The notes below the pieces were generated by a model. That model saw nothing but the letters and a program-made list of their open reading frames with translations. It searched no databases and was not told the origin of the DNA. This document shows positions 1 to 5,012 of a stretch of DNA of 5,012 nucleotides, one piece after another. Both the position numbers and the translations under genes were made by a program. The number at the start of each line of letters is the position of its first letter. The stretch's first letter is position 1. Origin of the DNA: an uncultured beta proteobacterium (lineage in GTDB: Bacteria; Pseudomonadota; Gammaproteobacteria; Burkholderiales; Burkholderiaceae_C); NCBI GenBank assembly GCA_903914985.1, contig CAIWRE010000108.1, positions 1 through 5,012 on the forward strand. The letters are read 5' to 3'.

Positions 1-314
1 ATGAATTTCTCACCAATGATAAAAGCTTCAGCAAGGCCATTTGGTTTATCTTGGATTGCGTATTCAAGATTTACGCCAAAATCCGATCCATCACCCAGAA
101 GTCTTTTGAAAGATTCAGAATCTTCAGGTGTTGTGATTATTAAAATGTCTCGAATCCCCGCAAGGAGCAAAGTTCCAAGCGGGTAATGAATTAAAGGTTT
201 GTCATAAACAGGAAGCAATTGCTTGCTGACGACTTGCGTGGCCGGATAAAGGCGGGTGCCCGAGCCGCCCGCCAGAATAATCCCTTTGCGCTGTGCAATA
301 GTTGCTGTGCTCAT
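1..314 (-). CDS. rfbA: Glucose-1-phosphate thymidylyltransferase, N-terminal 104 residues (cut by window edge)
   Basis: This enzyme (RmlA/RfbA) joins dTTP and glucose-1-phosphate to give dTDP-glucose, the first step of dTDP-L-rhamnose synthesis in the cytoplasm. The visible part begins MSTATIAQRKGIILAGGSGT and shows the nucleotidyltransferase signature: GGSGTRLYP at residues 16-24, KQLLPVYDKP at 31-40, and LLGDGS further in. The family is usually about 290 residues, so roughly two thirds lies left of the window. The start at 314 is chosen because its ATG overlaps the rfbD stop (ATGA) and has a TAGGAG ribosome site 10 bases upstream; it gives a slightly longer N-terminus than the enteric enzyme. 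Oddity seen directly: codons 1-31 are about 59% GC, while the rest (1-221) is about 38% GC with AT-ending codons, unlike rfbD and rfbB. The YPLGT sequence replaces the usual YPLST. I infer that the gene is intact but mosaic. Confidence 0.95.
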   Translation of the reverse strand, partial: MSTATIAQRKGIILAGGSGTRLYPATQVVSKQLLPVYDKPLIHYPLGTLLLAGIRDILIITTPEDSESFKRLLGDGSDFGVNLEYAIQDKPNGLAEAFIIGEKF

Positions 315-1237
315 GCCGATGAGGCTCCTAAAATTTCTTGCAGCATTCGCCTGACGCCAATTTGCCAATGTGGCAAGTGTAATGAAAATGCCAATTGCAG
401 TTTTTGCGTGTCCAGACGCGAGTTGAGTGGACGCTGGGCGGCGGTTGGGTATTGGTCGGTCGTCGTTGCCAGAACCCTGTCAGCGTTGCATTGGAGCGGT
501 GCCCCCATTAAAGCCGCTTGGGTGAGCACATATTGGGCGTAGGCACGCCAACTCGTGTGTCCAGCGGCAACGCAGTGGTAGGTCCCGGCTAAATCGGGCT
601 GCGCCAAAACAGACCTCAACGCATGTGCCGTCACATCGGCCAGCAAATCGGCGGAGGTAGGTGCACCGATCTGATCGTCAACAACGGTCAAGGTCTCGCG
701 TTCGGCAGCAAGCCGCAATATCGTCCTGGCAAAGTTCGACCCGCGCGCGCTGTAAACCCAACTGGTGCGAAAAATAAGGTGTTTCGTGCAAGTCCGCACA
801 GCCAATTCACCCTCAAGTTTGGTGCGGCCGTAGGTGCTTAAGGGCGCACAGACATTGTCTTCCCGTGATTCCGTGAAGCCGCTGCCATCGAAGACATAGT
901 CTGTGGAGTAATGCACCAACCAGGCGCCCAAGCTTTGCGCTTCCGCCGCCAAAACTCCGGGCGCGAGCGCGTTGATCATGCGGGCCCGGTCCGGCTCACT
1001 TTCGGCCCCGTCTACCGCCGTATAGGCCGCGGCATTCACGATGATGGTGGGCGCCAGCAGGCGCACTGTTTTCGCCAGCGCTTGCAGCTTGGTGAAATCG
1101 CCGCAAAGCCCCTCCGGGTTTGCATGGGGACTGGAGCCCAATGCAACAACGTCCCCAAGCAGCGACAAGCTGCGCTGCAGTTGCCAGCCCACCTGACCAT
1201 TGCAGCCCAGGAGCAGGATTTTTTGTGGCGAGCCCAT
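311..1237 (-). CDS. rfbD: dTDP-4-dehydrorhamnose reductase
   Basis: RmlD/RfbD reduces dTDP-6-deoxy-L-lyxo-4-hexulose with NAD(P)H to dTDP-L-rhamnose, the last step of the pathway. The 308-residue protein is a Rossmann-type extended short-chain dehydrogenase: nucleotide-binding GCNGQVG at residues 11-17, NAAAYTAVDGAE at 68-79, STDYVFDG at 111-118, and the catalytic YGRTK (Tyr136, Lys140). Thr112 sits 24 residues before Tyr136, the same spacing as the catalytic Thr and Tyr known for the Salmonella enzyme. RTSWVY at 157-162 and GAPTSADLLA at 191-200 are also typical. Length is normal (about 290-310). The start at 1237 lies three bases after the rfbB stop and puts the glycine motif at the usual place; the ribosome site is weak. 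The stop overlaps the rfbA start by four bases. Composition resembles rfbB and the nuo genes, not the inner part of rfbA. Confidence 0.96.
   Translation of the reverse strand: MGSPQKILLLGCNGQVGWQLQRSLSLLGDVVALGSSPHANPEGLCGDFTKLQALAKTVRLLAPTIIVNAAAYTAVDGAESEPDRARMINALAPGVLAAEAQSLGAWLVHYSTDYVFDGSGFTESREDNVCAPLSTYGRTKLEGELAVRTCTKHLIFRTSWVYSARGSNFARTILRLAAERETLTVVDDQIGAPTSADLLADVTAHALRSVLAQPDLAGTYHCVAAGHTSWRAYAQYVLTQAALMGAPLQCNADRVLATTTDQYPTAAQRPLNSRLDTQKLQLAFSLHLPHWQIGVRRMLQEILGASSA
325..330 (-). promoter_or_regulatory. Ribosome binding site of rfbA inside the end of rfbD
   Basis: TAGGAG on the minus strand lies 10 bases before the rfbA ATG at 314 and inside the last codons of rfbD. It is the clearest ribosome site of the three sugar genes and supports the choice of 314 as start. 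With the ATGA overlap it suggests translational coupling of rfbA to rfbD. Confidence 0.6.
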
Positions 1238-1240
1238 GGG

Positions 1241-2305
1241 TCAGGCCTGCACGTACTGCGTGGCCACCCATTCCCTGTAGGCGCCGCTTTGTACTTGGGC
1301 AACCCACCGGGGGCTGTCCAGATACCATTGAACGGTCTTGCGGATGCCTGTTTCGAACGTCTCAGCAGGCTTCCAGCCGATGTCTCTCTCGATTTTCCGC
1401 GCATCAATGGCGTAGCGGCGGTCGTGCCCGGGGCGGTCTGGCACAAAGGTGATCTGCTTGCGGTAGGACTGGCCGTCTGCGCGAGGGCTCAGCTCGTCCA
1501 GCAGGTCGCAGACGCTGTGCACAATGTCCAGGTTGGCTTTTTCATTCAAGCCGCCCACGTTATAGGTCTGCCCAACCTGCCCGCGGTCGAGTACAGCGCG
1601 AATGGCACTGCAGTGGTCTTTCACATACAGCCAGTCCCGGATTTGCCGGCCGTCACCGTACAAGGGCAGCGGTTTGCCGGCTTGCGCATTCACAATCATC
1701 AGCGGTATCAGTTTTTCGGGGAACTGCATGGGCCCGTAGTTGTTCGAGCAATTGGTGGTCAATACCGGCAGGCCAAAGGTGTGGTGGTAAGCGCGCACCA
1801 GGTGGTCGCTGGCCGCCTTGCTGGCGCTGTAGGGGCTATTGGGCTCGTTGCGGGGGTTTTCTGTAAAGGCCGGATCATTGGCTCCAAGTGAGCCATAAAC
1901 CTCGTCGGTGGACACGTGAAGCAAGCGGAAAGCCGATTTTTCGGCCTGCGGAAGTTGCCCCCAATGGGACCGCACCTGCTCAAGGAGCTGGAAAGTACCG
2001 ACGATGTTAGTCTGGATAAATTCGCCCGGCCCTCGGATGGAACGGTCGACATGGCTCTCTGCTGCAAAATTTATCAGTGCCCGCGGTCGGTGTTGCGCCA
2101 GCAAGGCGCCCACCAGCGCGGCGTCACCGATGTCGCCCTGGACGAAGACGTGGCGGCGGTCTCCAGTCAGGGGCTCCAGGTTATGGGCATTGCCGGCGTA
2201 CGTTAGTTTGTCGAGGTTGACGACGCTTTCGTCAGACATGGCCAGCCAGTCCAACACAAAATGGCTGCCAATAAAGCCGGCGCCGCCGGTCACAAGGAGG
2301 GTCAT
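1241..2305 (-). CDS. rfbB: dTDP-glucose 4,6-dehydratase
   Basis: RmlB/RfbB converts dTDP-D-glucose to dTDP-4-keto-6-deoxy-D-glucose with a bound NAD+, the second step of dTDP-L-rhamnose synthesis and a branch point to other dTDP-deoxysugars. The 354-residue protein is an extended short-chain dehydrogenase: GGAGFIG at residues 7-13, NFAAESHVDRSI at 79-90, catalytic Thr133-Asp134-Glu135 in VSTDEVYG, YSASK at 159-163 (Tyr159, Lys163), NCSNNYGP at 185-192, and the sugar-nucleotide segment GRQIRDWLYVKDH at 219-231. Family length is about 350-360, so it looks complete. An in-frame ATG at 2392 would add 29 residues before the Rossmann motif; I prefer 2305, which places the glycine motif at residue 7 and has GGAA seven bases upstream. 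It is the first gene of the minus-strand operon and is followed by rfbD after three bases. It diverges from the tRNA-Leu/nuo unit. Confidence 0.97.
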   Translation of the reverse strand: MTLLVTGGAGFIGSHFVLDWLAMSDESVVNLDKLTYAGNAHNLEPLTGDRRHVFVQGDIGDAALVGALLAQHRPRALINFAAESHVDRSIRGPGEFIQTNIVGTFQLLEQVRSHWGQLPQAEKSAFRLLHVSTDEVYGSLGANDPAFTENPRNEPNSPYSASKAASDHLVRAYHHTFGLPVLTTNCSNNYGPMQFPEKLIPLMIVNAQAGKPLPLYGDGRQIRDWLYVKDHCSAIRAVLDRGQVGQTYNVGGLNEKANLDIVHSVCDLLDELSPRADGQSYRKQITFVPDRPGHDRRYAIDARKIERDIGWKPAETFETGIRKTVQWYLDSPRWVAQVQSGAYREWVATQYVQA

Positions 2306-2357
2306 GATTTGGTTCCGCTTGCCGCAACAAAATCGGGGGATTGCATGGCGGACTTCA

Positions 2358-2363
2358 ATTATC
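2358..2363 (-). promoter_or_regulatory. Possible -10 element for the rfbBDA operon
   Basis: GATAAT on the minus strand matches TATAAT at five of six positions and lies about 50 bases before the rfbB start, a sensible leader length. No acceptable -35 box is found at 16-18 bases. Two CATGGCG direct repeats (plus strand 2344-2350 and 2364-2370, 20 bp apart) flank it, which might be a binding site or chance. This is a weak candidate; the rest of the 2306-2495 spacer gave no convincing promoter on either strand. Confidence 0.2.
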
Positions 2364-2495
2364 CATGGCGTGACGCTTGCGCAGTGGTGCAAAAATGGCT
2401 GTCGCCGAGAAAATGGCCTTCAAATAAGGGTAAACTCGGAGGCAAGCCAGACTGCGTCAGAACCCACGGTTCAAGCGTCCATTCCGGCTAACACC

Positions 2496-2580
2496 GCCGT
2501 CGTGGTGAAATTGGTAGACACGCTATCTTGAGGTGGTAGTGGCGAAAGCTTTGCGAGTTCGAGTCTCGCCGACGGCACCA
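2496..2580 (+). tRNA. tRNA-Leu, anticodon GAG
   Basis: An 85-nt type II tRNA with encoded CCA. The acceptor stem GCCGTCG (2496-2502) pairs fully with CGACGGC (2570-2576), followed by discriminator A and CCA (2577-2580). The D-arm region carries the leucine-like GTGAAATTGGTAGACA. The anticodon stem CTATC/GGTAG (2523-2527, 2535-2539) encloses loop TTGAGGT, placing the anticodon GAG at 2530-2532, which reads CUC and CUU. A long variable arm (about 2540-2552, stem closed by GAAA) confirms class II. The T arm is GCGAG-TTCGAGT-CTCGC (2553-2569). The leucine identity follows from the long variable arm, the anticodon and discriminator A. It lies 65 bases before nuoA with no clear terminator between, so co-transcription with nuo is likely but inferred. 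Confidence 0.98.
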
Positions 2581-2590
2581 AGAATTTATT

Positions 2591-2620
2591 GCGCCAACCT
2601 GCTTTTTGTAGGTTTGGGGC
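2591..2620 (+). other. Imperfect hairpin in the tRNA-nuoA leader
   Basis: AACCTGC (2596-2602) and GTAGGTT (2608-2614) form a seven-pair stem, one pair being G-U, around a five-T loop. Allowing a bulged T at 2615 and one G-G mismatch, GCGCC (2591-2595) and GGGGC (2616-2620) extend it. There is no T tract after the stem, so it does not look like a standard rho-independent terminator. It may mark processing between the tRNA 3' end and the nuoA message, protect the new 5' end, or attenuate transcription; the sequence does not decide. Confidence 0.4.
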
Positions 2621-2645
2621 AAGCAACGGTGACCAGAATTTAGTG

Positions 2646-3005
2646 ATGCGCTTAGATCAATACCTTCCCGTCCTGATGTTCATTTTGGTCGGCGTGGCTG
2701 TCGGCATCATCCCCCAGGTTCTGGGCTACATCCTGGGTCCCAACCGTCCCGATGCGGCAAAAAACTCCCCTTACGAATGCGGCTTTGAAGCGTTTGAAGA
2801 CGCCCGCATGAAATTTGACGTGCGCTACTACCTGGTGGCCATTCTGTTTATTTTGTTCGACCTGGAAATCGCTTTTCTGTTTCCTTGGGCCGTTTCGCTC
2901 AAGGAAATCGGCCCCACGGGCTTCTGGTCGGTAATGGTTTTCCTGGCCATTCTGGTCGTGGGCTTTGCCTACGAGTGGAAAAAAGGCGCCTTGGATTGGG
3001 AGTGA
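2646..3005 (+). CDS. nuoA: NADH-quinone oxidoreductase subunit A
   Basis: NuoA is a small membrane subunit of complex I (homologue of mitochondrial ND3), at the junction between the peripheral arm and the membrane arm. The 119-residue protein has three hydrophobic segments at about 7-29, 61-82 and 92-110. The loop between the first two carries the hallmark SPYECGFE (41-48; Cys45 corresponds to the loop cysteine of ND3), and segment two carries FDLEIAFLFPWA with acidic residues Asp72 and Glu74. The C-terminus YEWKKGALDWE is typical. Length equals the family norm for proteobacteria. The ATG at 2646 is chosen because it starts directly at MRLDQYLPVL; GTG at 2643 is a possible alternative, and the TTG at 2589 would add an unlikely tail. 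The ribosome site is weak (GGTGA about 12 bases upstream). It is followed by nuoB after three bases. Confidence 0.97.
   Translation: MRLDQYLPVLMFILVGVAVGIIPQVLGYILGPNRPDAAKNSPYECGFEAFEDARMKFDVRYYLVAILFILFDLEIAFLFPWAVSLKEIGPTGFWSVMVFLAILVVGFAYEWKKGALDWE
2998..3002 (+). promoter_or_regulatory. Ribosome binding site of nuoB within the end of nuoA
   Basis: GGGAG lies six bases before the nuoB ATG at 3009 and overlaps the last nuoA codon and the stop region. This is a good site at good distance and fixes the nuoB start; its position inside nuoA suggests coupled translation. Confidence 0.65.
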
Positions 3006-3008
3006 AGA

Positions 3009-3488
3009 ATGATTGAAGGCGTCCTGAACGAAGGCTTCGTCACCACGAGTTACGACTCGGTGATGAACTGGGCAAAAACCGGCTCCATTTGGCCCATGAC
3101 CTTTGGCTTGGCCTGCTGCGCGGTGGAAATGATGCATGCGGCGGCTGCGCGCTATGACCTGAGCCGCTTCGGCTCCGAGGTGTTCCGTGCCAGCCCCCGG
3201 CAATCCGATTTGATGATTGTGGCCGGCACGCTGTGCAACAAGATGGCGCCTGCGCTGCGCAAGGTCTATGACCAGATGTCGGAGCCGCGCTGGGTGATCA
3301 GCATGGGCTCGTGCGCCAATGGCGGCGGCTACTACCACTACAGCTACTCCGTGGTGCGCGGTTGCGATCGCATTGTGCCGGTCGACGTTTATGTGCCAGG
3401 CTGCCCGCCTACCGCAGAGGCGCTGGTTTACGGCATTTTGCAGCTGCAACAAAAAATCCGCCGTACCGAAACCATTGCACGGGCCTGA
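3009..3488 (+). CDS. nuoB: NADH-quinone oxidoreductase subunit B (N2 cluster subunit)
   Basis: NuoB (PSST homologue) holds [4Fe-4S] cluster N2, the last iron-sulfur centre of complex I, which passes electrons to quinone at the interface with NuoD. The 159-residue protein shows the expected ligands: adjacent Cys36 and Cys37 in GLACCAVEMM, Cys102 in MGSCANGGGYY, and Cys132 in VPGCPPTAEAL. Other conserved parts are GSIWPMTFG (25-33), RYDLSRFG (48-55) and SPRQSDLMIVAGT (62-74). There is no membrane segment or signal peptide. Its length matches the shorter betaproteobacterial form; the enteric protein has a longer N-terminus. It starts three bases after nuoA and ends five bases before nuoC, as expected within one transcript. 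All key residues are present. Confidence 0.98.
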   Translation: MIEGVLNEGFVTTSYDSVMNWAKTGSIWPMTFGLACCAVEMMHAAAARYDLSRFGSEVFRASPRQSDLMIVAGTLCNKMAPALRKVYDQMSEPRWVISMGSCANGGGYYHYSYSVVRGCDRIVPVDVYVPGCPPTAEALVYGILQLQQKIRRTETIARA

Positions 3489-3493
3489 ACTCC

Positions 3494-4102
3494 ATGACAG
3501 AATTTTCTGTTCGTCCCGAAGCTACCAAGGACGCGGTGGCGCAAGCGCTGGGTGACAAAGTTAAGCATATTGCGATTGCGCTCGATGAAGTCACGGTGCA
3601 AGTGGCCGCCAGTGACTACCACGCAGCGGCCTTGATCCTTCGGGATGCTCCCGGCTGCCAGTTTGAGCAAATGGTGGATCTATGCGCCGTGGATTACTCG
3701 GAGTACCAAGGCTCTGCGCAGGAAAGCGCTCGGTACTGCGTGGTGGTGCACCTTTTGTCCATCAGCCTCAACCAGCGCTTGCGCCTCAAAGTGTTTGCGC
3801 CTGACGACGACATGCCCGTGGTGGAGTCGATCAACGACATCTGGAACTCAGCGAATTGGTTTGAGCGCGAGGCATTCGACTTGTTTGGCGTGGTCTTTGA
3901 GGGCCACGACGACCTGCGCCGTATCCTGACCGACTACGGGTTCATTGGTCACCCGTTTCGCAAAGATTTCCCGACCACCGGCCATGTCGAAATGCGCTAC
4001 GACGCCGAGCAGGCGCGCGTCATTTACCAGCCGGTCACGGTTGAGACGCGTGAAATCACGCCGCGCATCGTTCGAGAAGACAAATACGGAGGCCTGCATT
4101 AA
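3494..4102 (+). CDS. nuoC: NADH-quinone oxidoreductase subunit C (stand-alone)
   Basis: NuoC (30-kDa subunit homologue) is a structural subunit of the peripheral arm, contacting NuoB and NuoD near the quinone site; it carries no cofactor. The 202-residue protein has the family signature near residues 122-160: WFEREAFDLFG (122-132), then GHDDLRRILTDYGF (137-150), then GHPFRKDFP (152-160), and ends in DKYGGLH. The usual proline in GHPDLRR is Asp139 here, which I believe also occurs in related species. In enterics nuoC is fused to nuoD; here they are separate, with 12 bases between them. The ATG at 3494 is preferred because it follows the nuoB stop by five bases and the product has a normal length for a stand-alone NuoC; an in-frame upstream ATG at 3311 would overlap nuoB heavily. 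The ribosome site is poor, so coupling to nuoB translation is likely (inference). Confidence 0.97.
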   Translation: MTEFSVRPEATKDAVAQALGDKVKHIAIALDEVTVQVAASDYHAAALILRDAPGCQFEQMVDLCAVDYSEYQGSAQESARYCVVVHLLSISLNQRLRLKVFAPDDDMPVVESINDIWNSANWFEREAFDLFGVVFEGHDDLRRILTDYGFIGHPFRKDFPTTGHVEMRYDAEQARVIYQPVTVETREITPRIVREDKYGGLH

Positions 4103-4114
4103 GCAGAGGCTCGC

Positions 4115-5012
4115 ATGGCTGAAATCAAAAATTACACCCTGAACTTTGGGCCGCAACATCCTGCCGCGCACGGCGTTTTGCGCCTGGTGTTGGAGCTCGA
4201 CGGAGAGGTCATTCAACGCGCCGATCCACACATCGGCCTGCTGCACCGCGCCACCGAAAAACTGGCCGAAACCAAAACCTATTTGCAGGCTCTGCCTTAC
4301 ATGGACCGTCTCGATTACGTGTCCATGATGTGCAACGAGCACGCCTACTGCCTGGCCATTGAAAAGCTCCTGGGTATCGACGTGCCCGTGCGTGCGCAGT
4401 ACATCCGCGTGATGTTTGCCGAAATTACCCGCCTGTTAAATCACCTGATGTGGTTGGGTTCGCACGGCAATGACTGCGGCAGCTCTACGATCTTGATCTA
4501 CACCTTCCGTGAGCGTGAAGACCTGTTCGACATGTATGAAGCCGCCAGCGGCGCGCGCATGCATGCGGCCTACTTCCGCCCCGGTGGCGTGTACCGCGAT
4601 TTGCCGGACACCATGCCCCAGTTCAAGGCGAGCCGTGTGCGCAATGCCAAGGGCGTAGCTGATCTGAACAAGAATCGCCAAGGTTCTTTGCTGGACTTCA
4701 TCGGGGACTTCACCCGCCGTTTTCCCGCATGCCTGGACGAGTACCACACCTTGCTCACCGACAACCGCATCTGGAAGCAACGCACGGTCAATATTGGCAT
4801 TGTTAGTCCTGAGCGCGCTTTGAACATGGGCTTTACCGGCCCGATGCTTCGTGGATCGGGCATTGCCTGGGACTTGCGCAAGAAGCAACCTTACGACGTG
4901 TATTCGCAGCTGGACTTTGACATTCCTGTGGGCAAAACCGGCGACGTGTACGACCGTTACCTGGTGCGCATGGAAGAGATGAAACAGTCCAACCGCATCA
5001 TTGCCCAGTGCG
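4115..5012 (+). CDS. nuoD: NADH-quinone oxidoreductase subunit D, first 299 residues (cut by window edge)
   Basis: NuoD (49-kDa subunit homologue) forms the quinone chamber of complex I together with NuoB and derives from the large subunit of [NiFe] hydrogenases. The reading frame stays open to the window end; the family is about 417 residues, so the last 120 or so are missing. Visible signatures are FGPQHPAAHGVLR (11-23), HIGLLHRATEKLAE (39-52), LPYMDRLDY (60-68), EITRLLNHL, ARMHAAYFRPGGV and GPMLRGSG. His19 and Tyr68 lie 49 residues apart, as do the quinone-contacting His38 and Tyr87 of the Thermus subunit. The segment WLGSHGNDCGSSTILIYT is, to my recollection, the version found in Comamonadaceae-like bacteria. 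The ATG at 4115 has AGAGG at 4105-4109, five bases upstream, and gives the standard N-terminus MAEIKNYTLN. No frameshift or stop is seen. Confidence 0.97.
   Translation, partial: MAEIKNYTLNFGPQHPAAHGVLRLVLELDGEVIQRADPHIGLLHRATEKLAETKTYLQALPYMDRLDYVSMMCNEHAYCLAIEKLLGIDVPVRAQYIRVMFAEITRLLNHLMWLGSHGNDCGSSTILIYTFREREDLFDMYEAASGARMHAAYFRPGGVYRDLPDTMPQFKASRVRNAKGVADLNKNRQGSLLDFIGDFTRRFPACLDEYHTLLTDNRIWKQRTVNIGIVSPERALNMGFTGPMLRGSGIAWDLRKKQPYDVYSQLDFDIPVGKTGDVYDRYLVRMEEMKQSNRIIAQC

Noticed and set aside
911..1891. 326-residue open frame on the plus strand opposite rfbD and rfbB
   Set aside because: It lies fully antisense to two clearly identified genes, its translation shows no recognisable motif, and long shadow frames are expected opposite GC-rich codons.
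2306..2392. N-terminal extension of rfbB to an ATG at 2392
   Set aside because: The extra 29 residues precede the Rossmann motif, which belongs near residue 7 in this family, and they resemble no known RmlB N-terminus.
2004..2531. 175-residue plus-strand frame running from opposite rfbB through the spacer into the tRNA
   Set aside because: Most of it is antisense to rfbB and its end lies inside the tRNA gene. Only the short stretch before the tRNA is kept, as a weak possible secG remnant.
2561..2580. tRNA 3' end as an integration site of a mobile element
   Set aside because: No copy of the tRNA 3' end is seen elsewhere in the window and no integrase is present. An element entering there would lie between tRNA and nuoA, where only 65 ordinary bases are found.
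2596..2614. Rho-independent terminator after the tRNA
   Set aside because: The stem is short with an A/T-rich base and the T run is in the loop, not after the stem.
2652..3452. 266-residue open frame on the minus strand opposite nuoA and nuoB
   Set aside because: It is antisense to two confidently identified genes and its His/Ala/Arg-rich text is typical of a shadow frame.
1..5012. CRISPR arrays, insertion sequences or an undescribed system
   Set aside because: No regularly spaced repeats, transposase-like frames or unexplained coding stretches were found. Apart from the 190-bp spacer and the 65-bp leader, the window is filled by known gene families.

Overview
The window joins two unrelated, ordinary gene clusters at a leucine tRNA. 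On the minus strand (1-2305) lies the start of a dTDP-L-rhamnose operon in the order rfbB-rfbD-rfbA, with rfbA running off the left edge. On the plus strand (2496-5012) come tRNA-Leu(GAG), then nuoA, nuoB, nuoC and most of nuoD, the first genes of the proton-pumping NADH:quinone oxidoreductase (complex I) operon. The two units diverge from a 190-bp spacer (2306-2495).

The organism is probably a betaproteobacterium of the order Burkholderiales, most likely Comamonadaceae or close to it. This is an inference from the stand-alone nuoC (not fused to nuoD), a tRNA-Leu(GAG) with encoded CCA directly before nuoA, the remembered family style of the NuoB and NuoD sequences, and a GC-rich composition over most of the window. 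No database search was possible.

Region by region: 1-314 is rfbA, whose inner part (1-221) is clearly AT-rich (about 38% GC) while its first 31 codons are about 59% GC. 311-1237 is rfbD, overlapping rfbA by 4 bp. 1241-2305 is rfbB. 2306-2495 is the divergent spacer, with only weak promoter-like signals and possibly a decayed piece of a former upstream gene. 2496-2580 is the tRNA. 2581-2645 is the leader between tRNA and nuoA and holds an imperfect hairpin. 2646-5012 is nuoABCD with gaps of 3, 5 and 12 bp.

The three sugar genes supply most of the path from glucose-1-phosphate to dTDP-L-rhamnose, a precursor for O-antigen, capsule or other surface glycans; the 3,5-epimerase (rfbC) would be expected just left of the window. 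The nuo genes encode one membrane subunit (NuoA) and three subunits of the peripheral arm that carry the N2 cluster and the quinone site. I found no new biological system here. The points worth a second look are the composition step inside rfbA, the unusual neighbour of the tRNA-nuo block, and the tRNA-nuoA leader.
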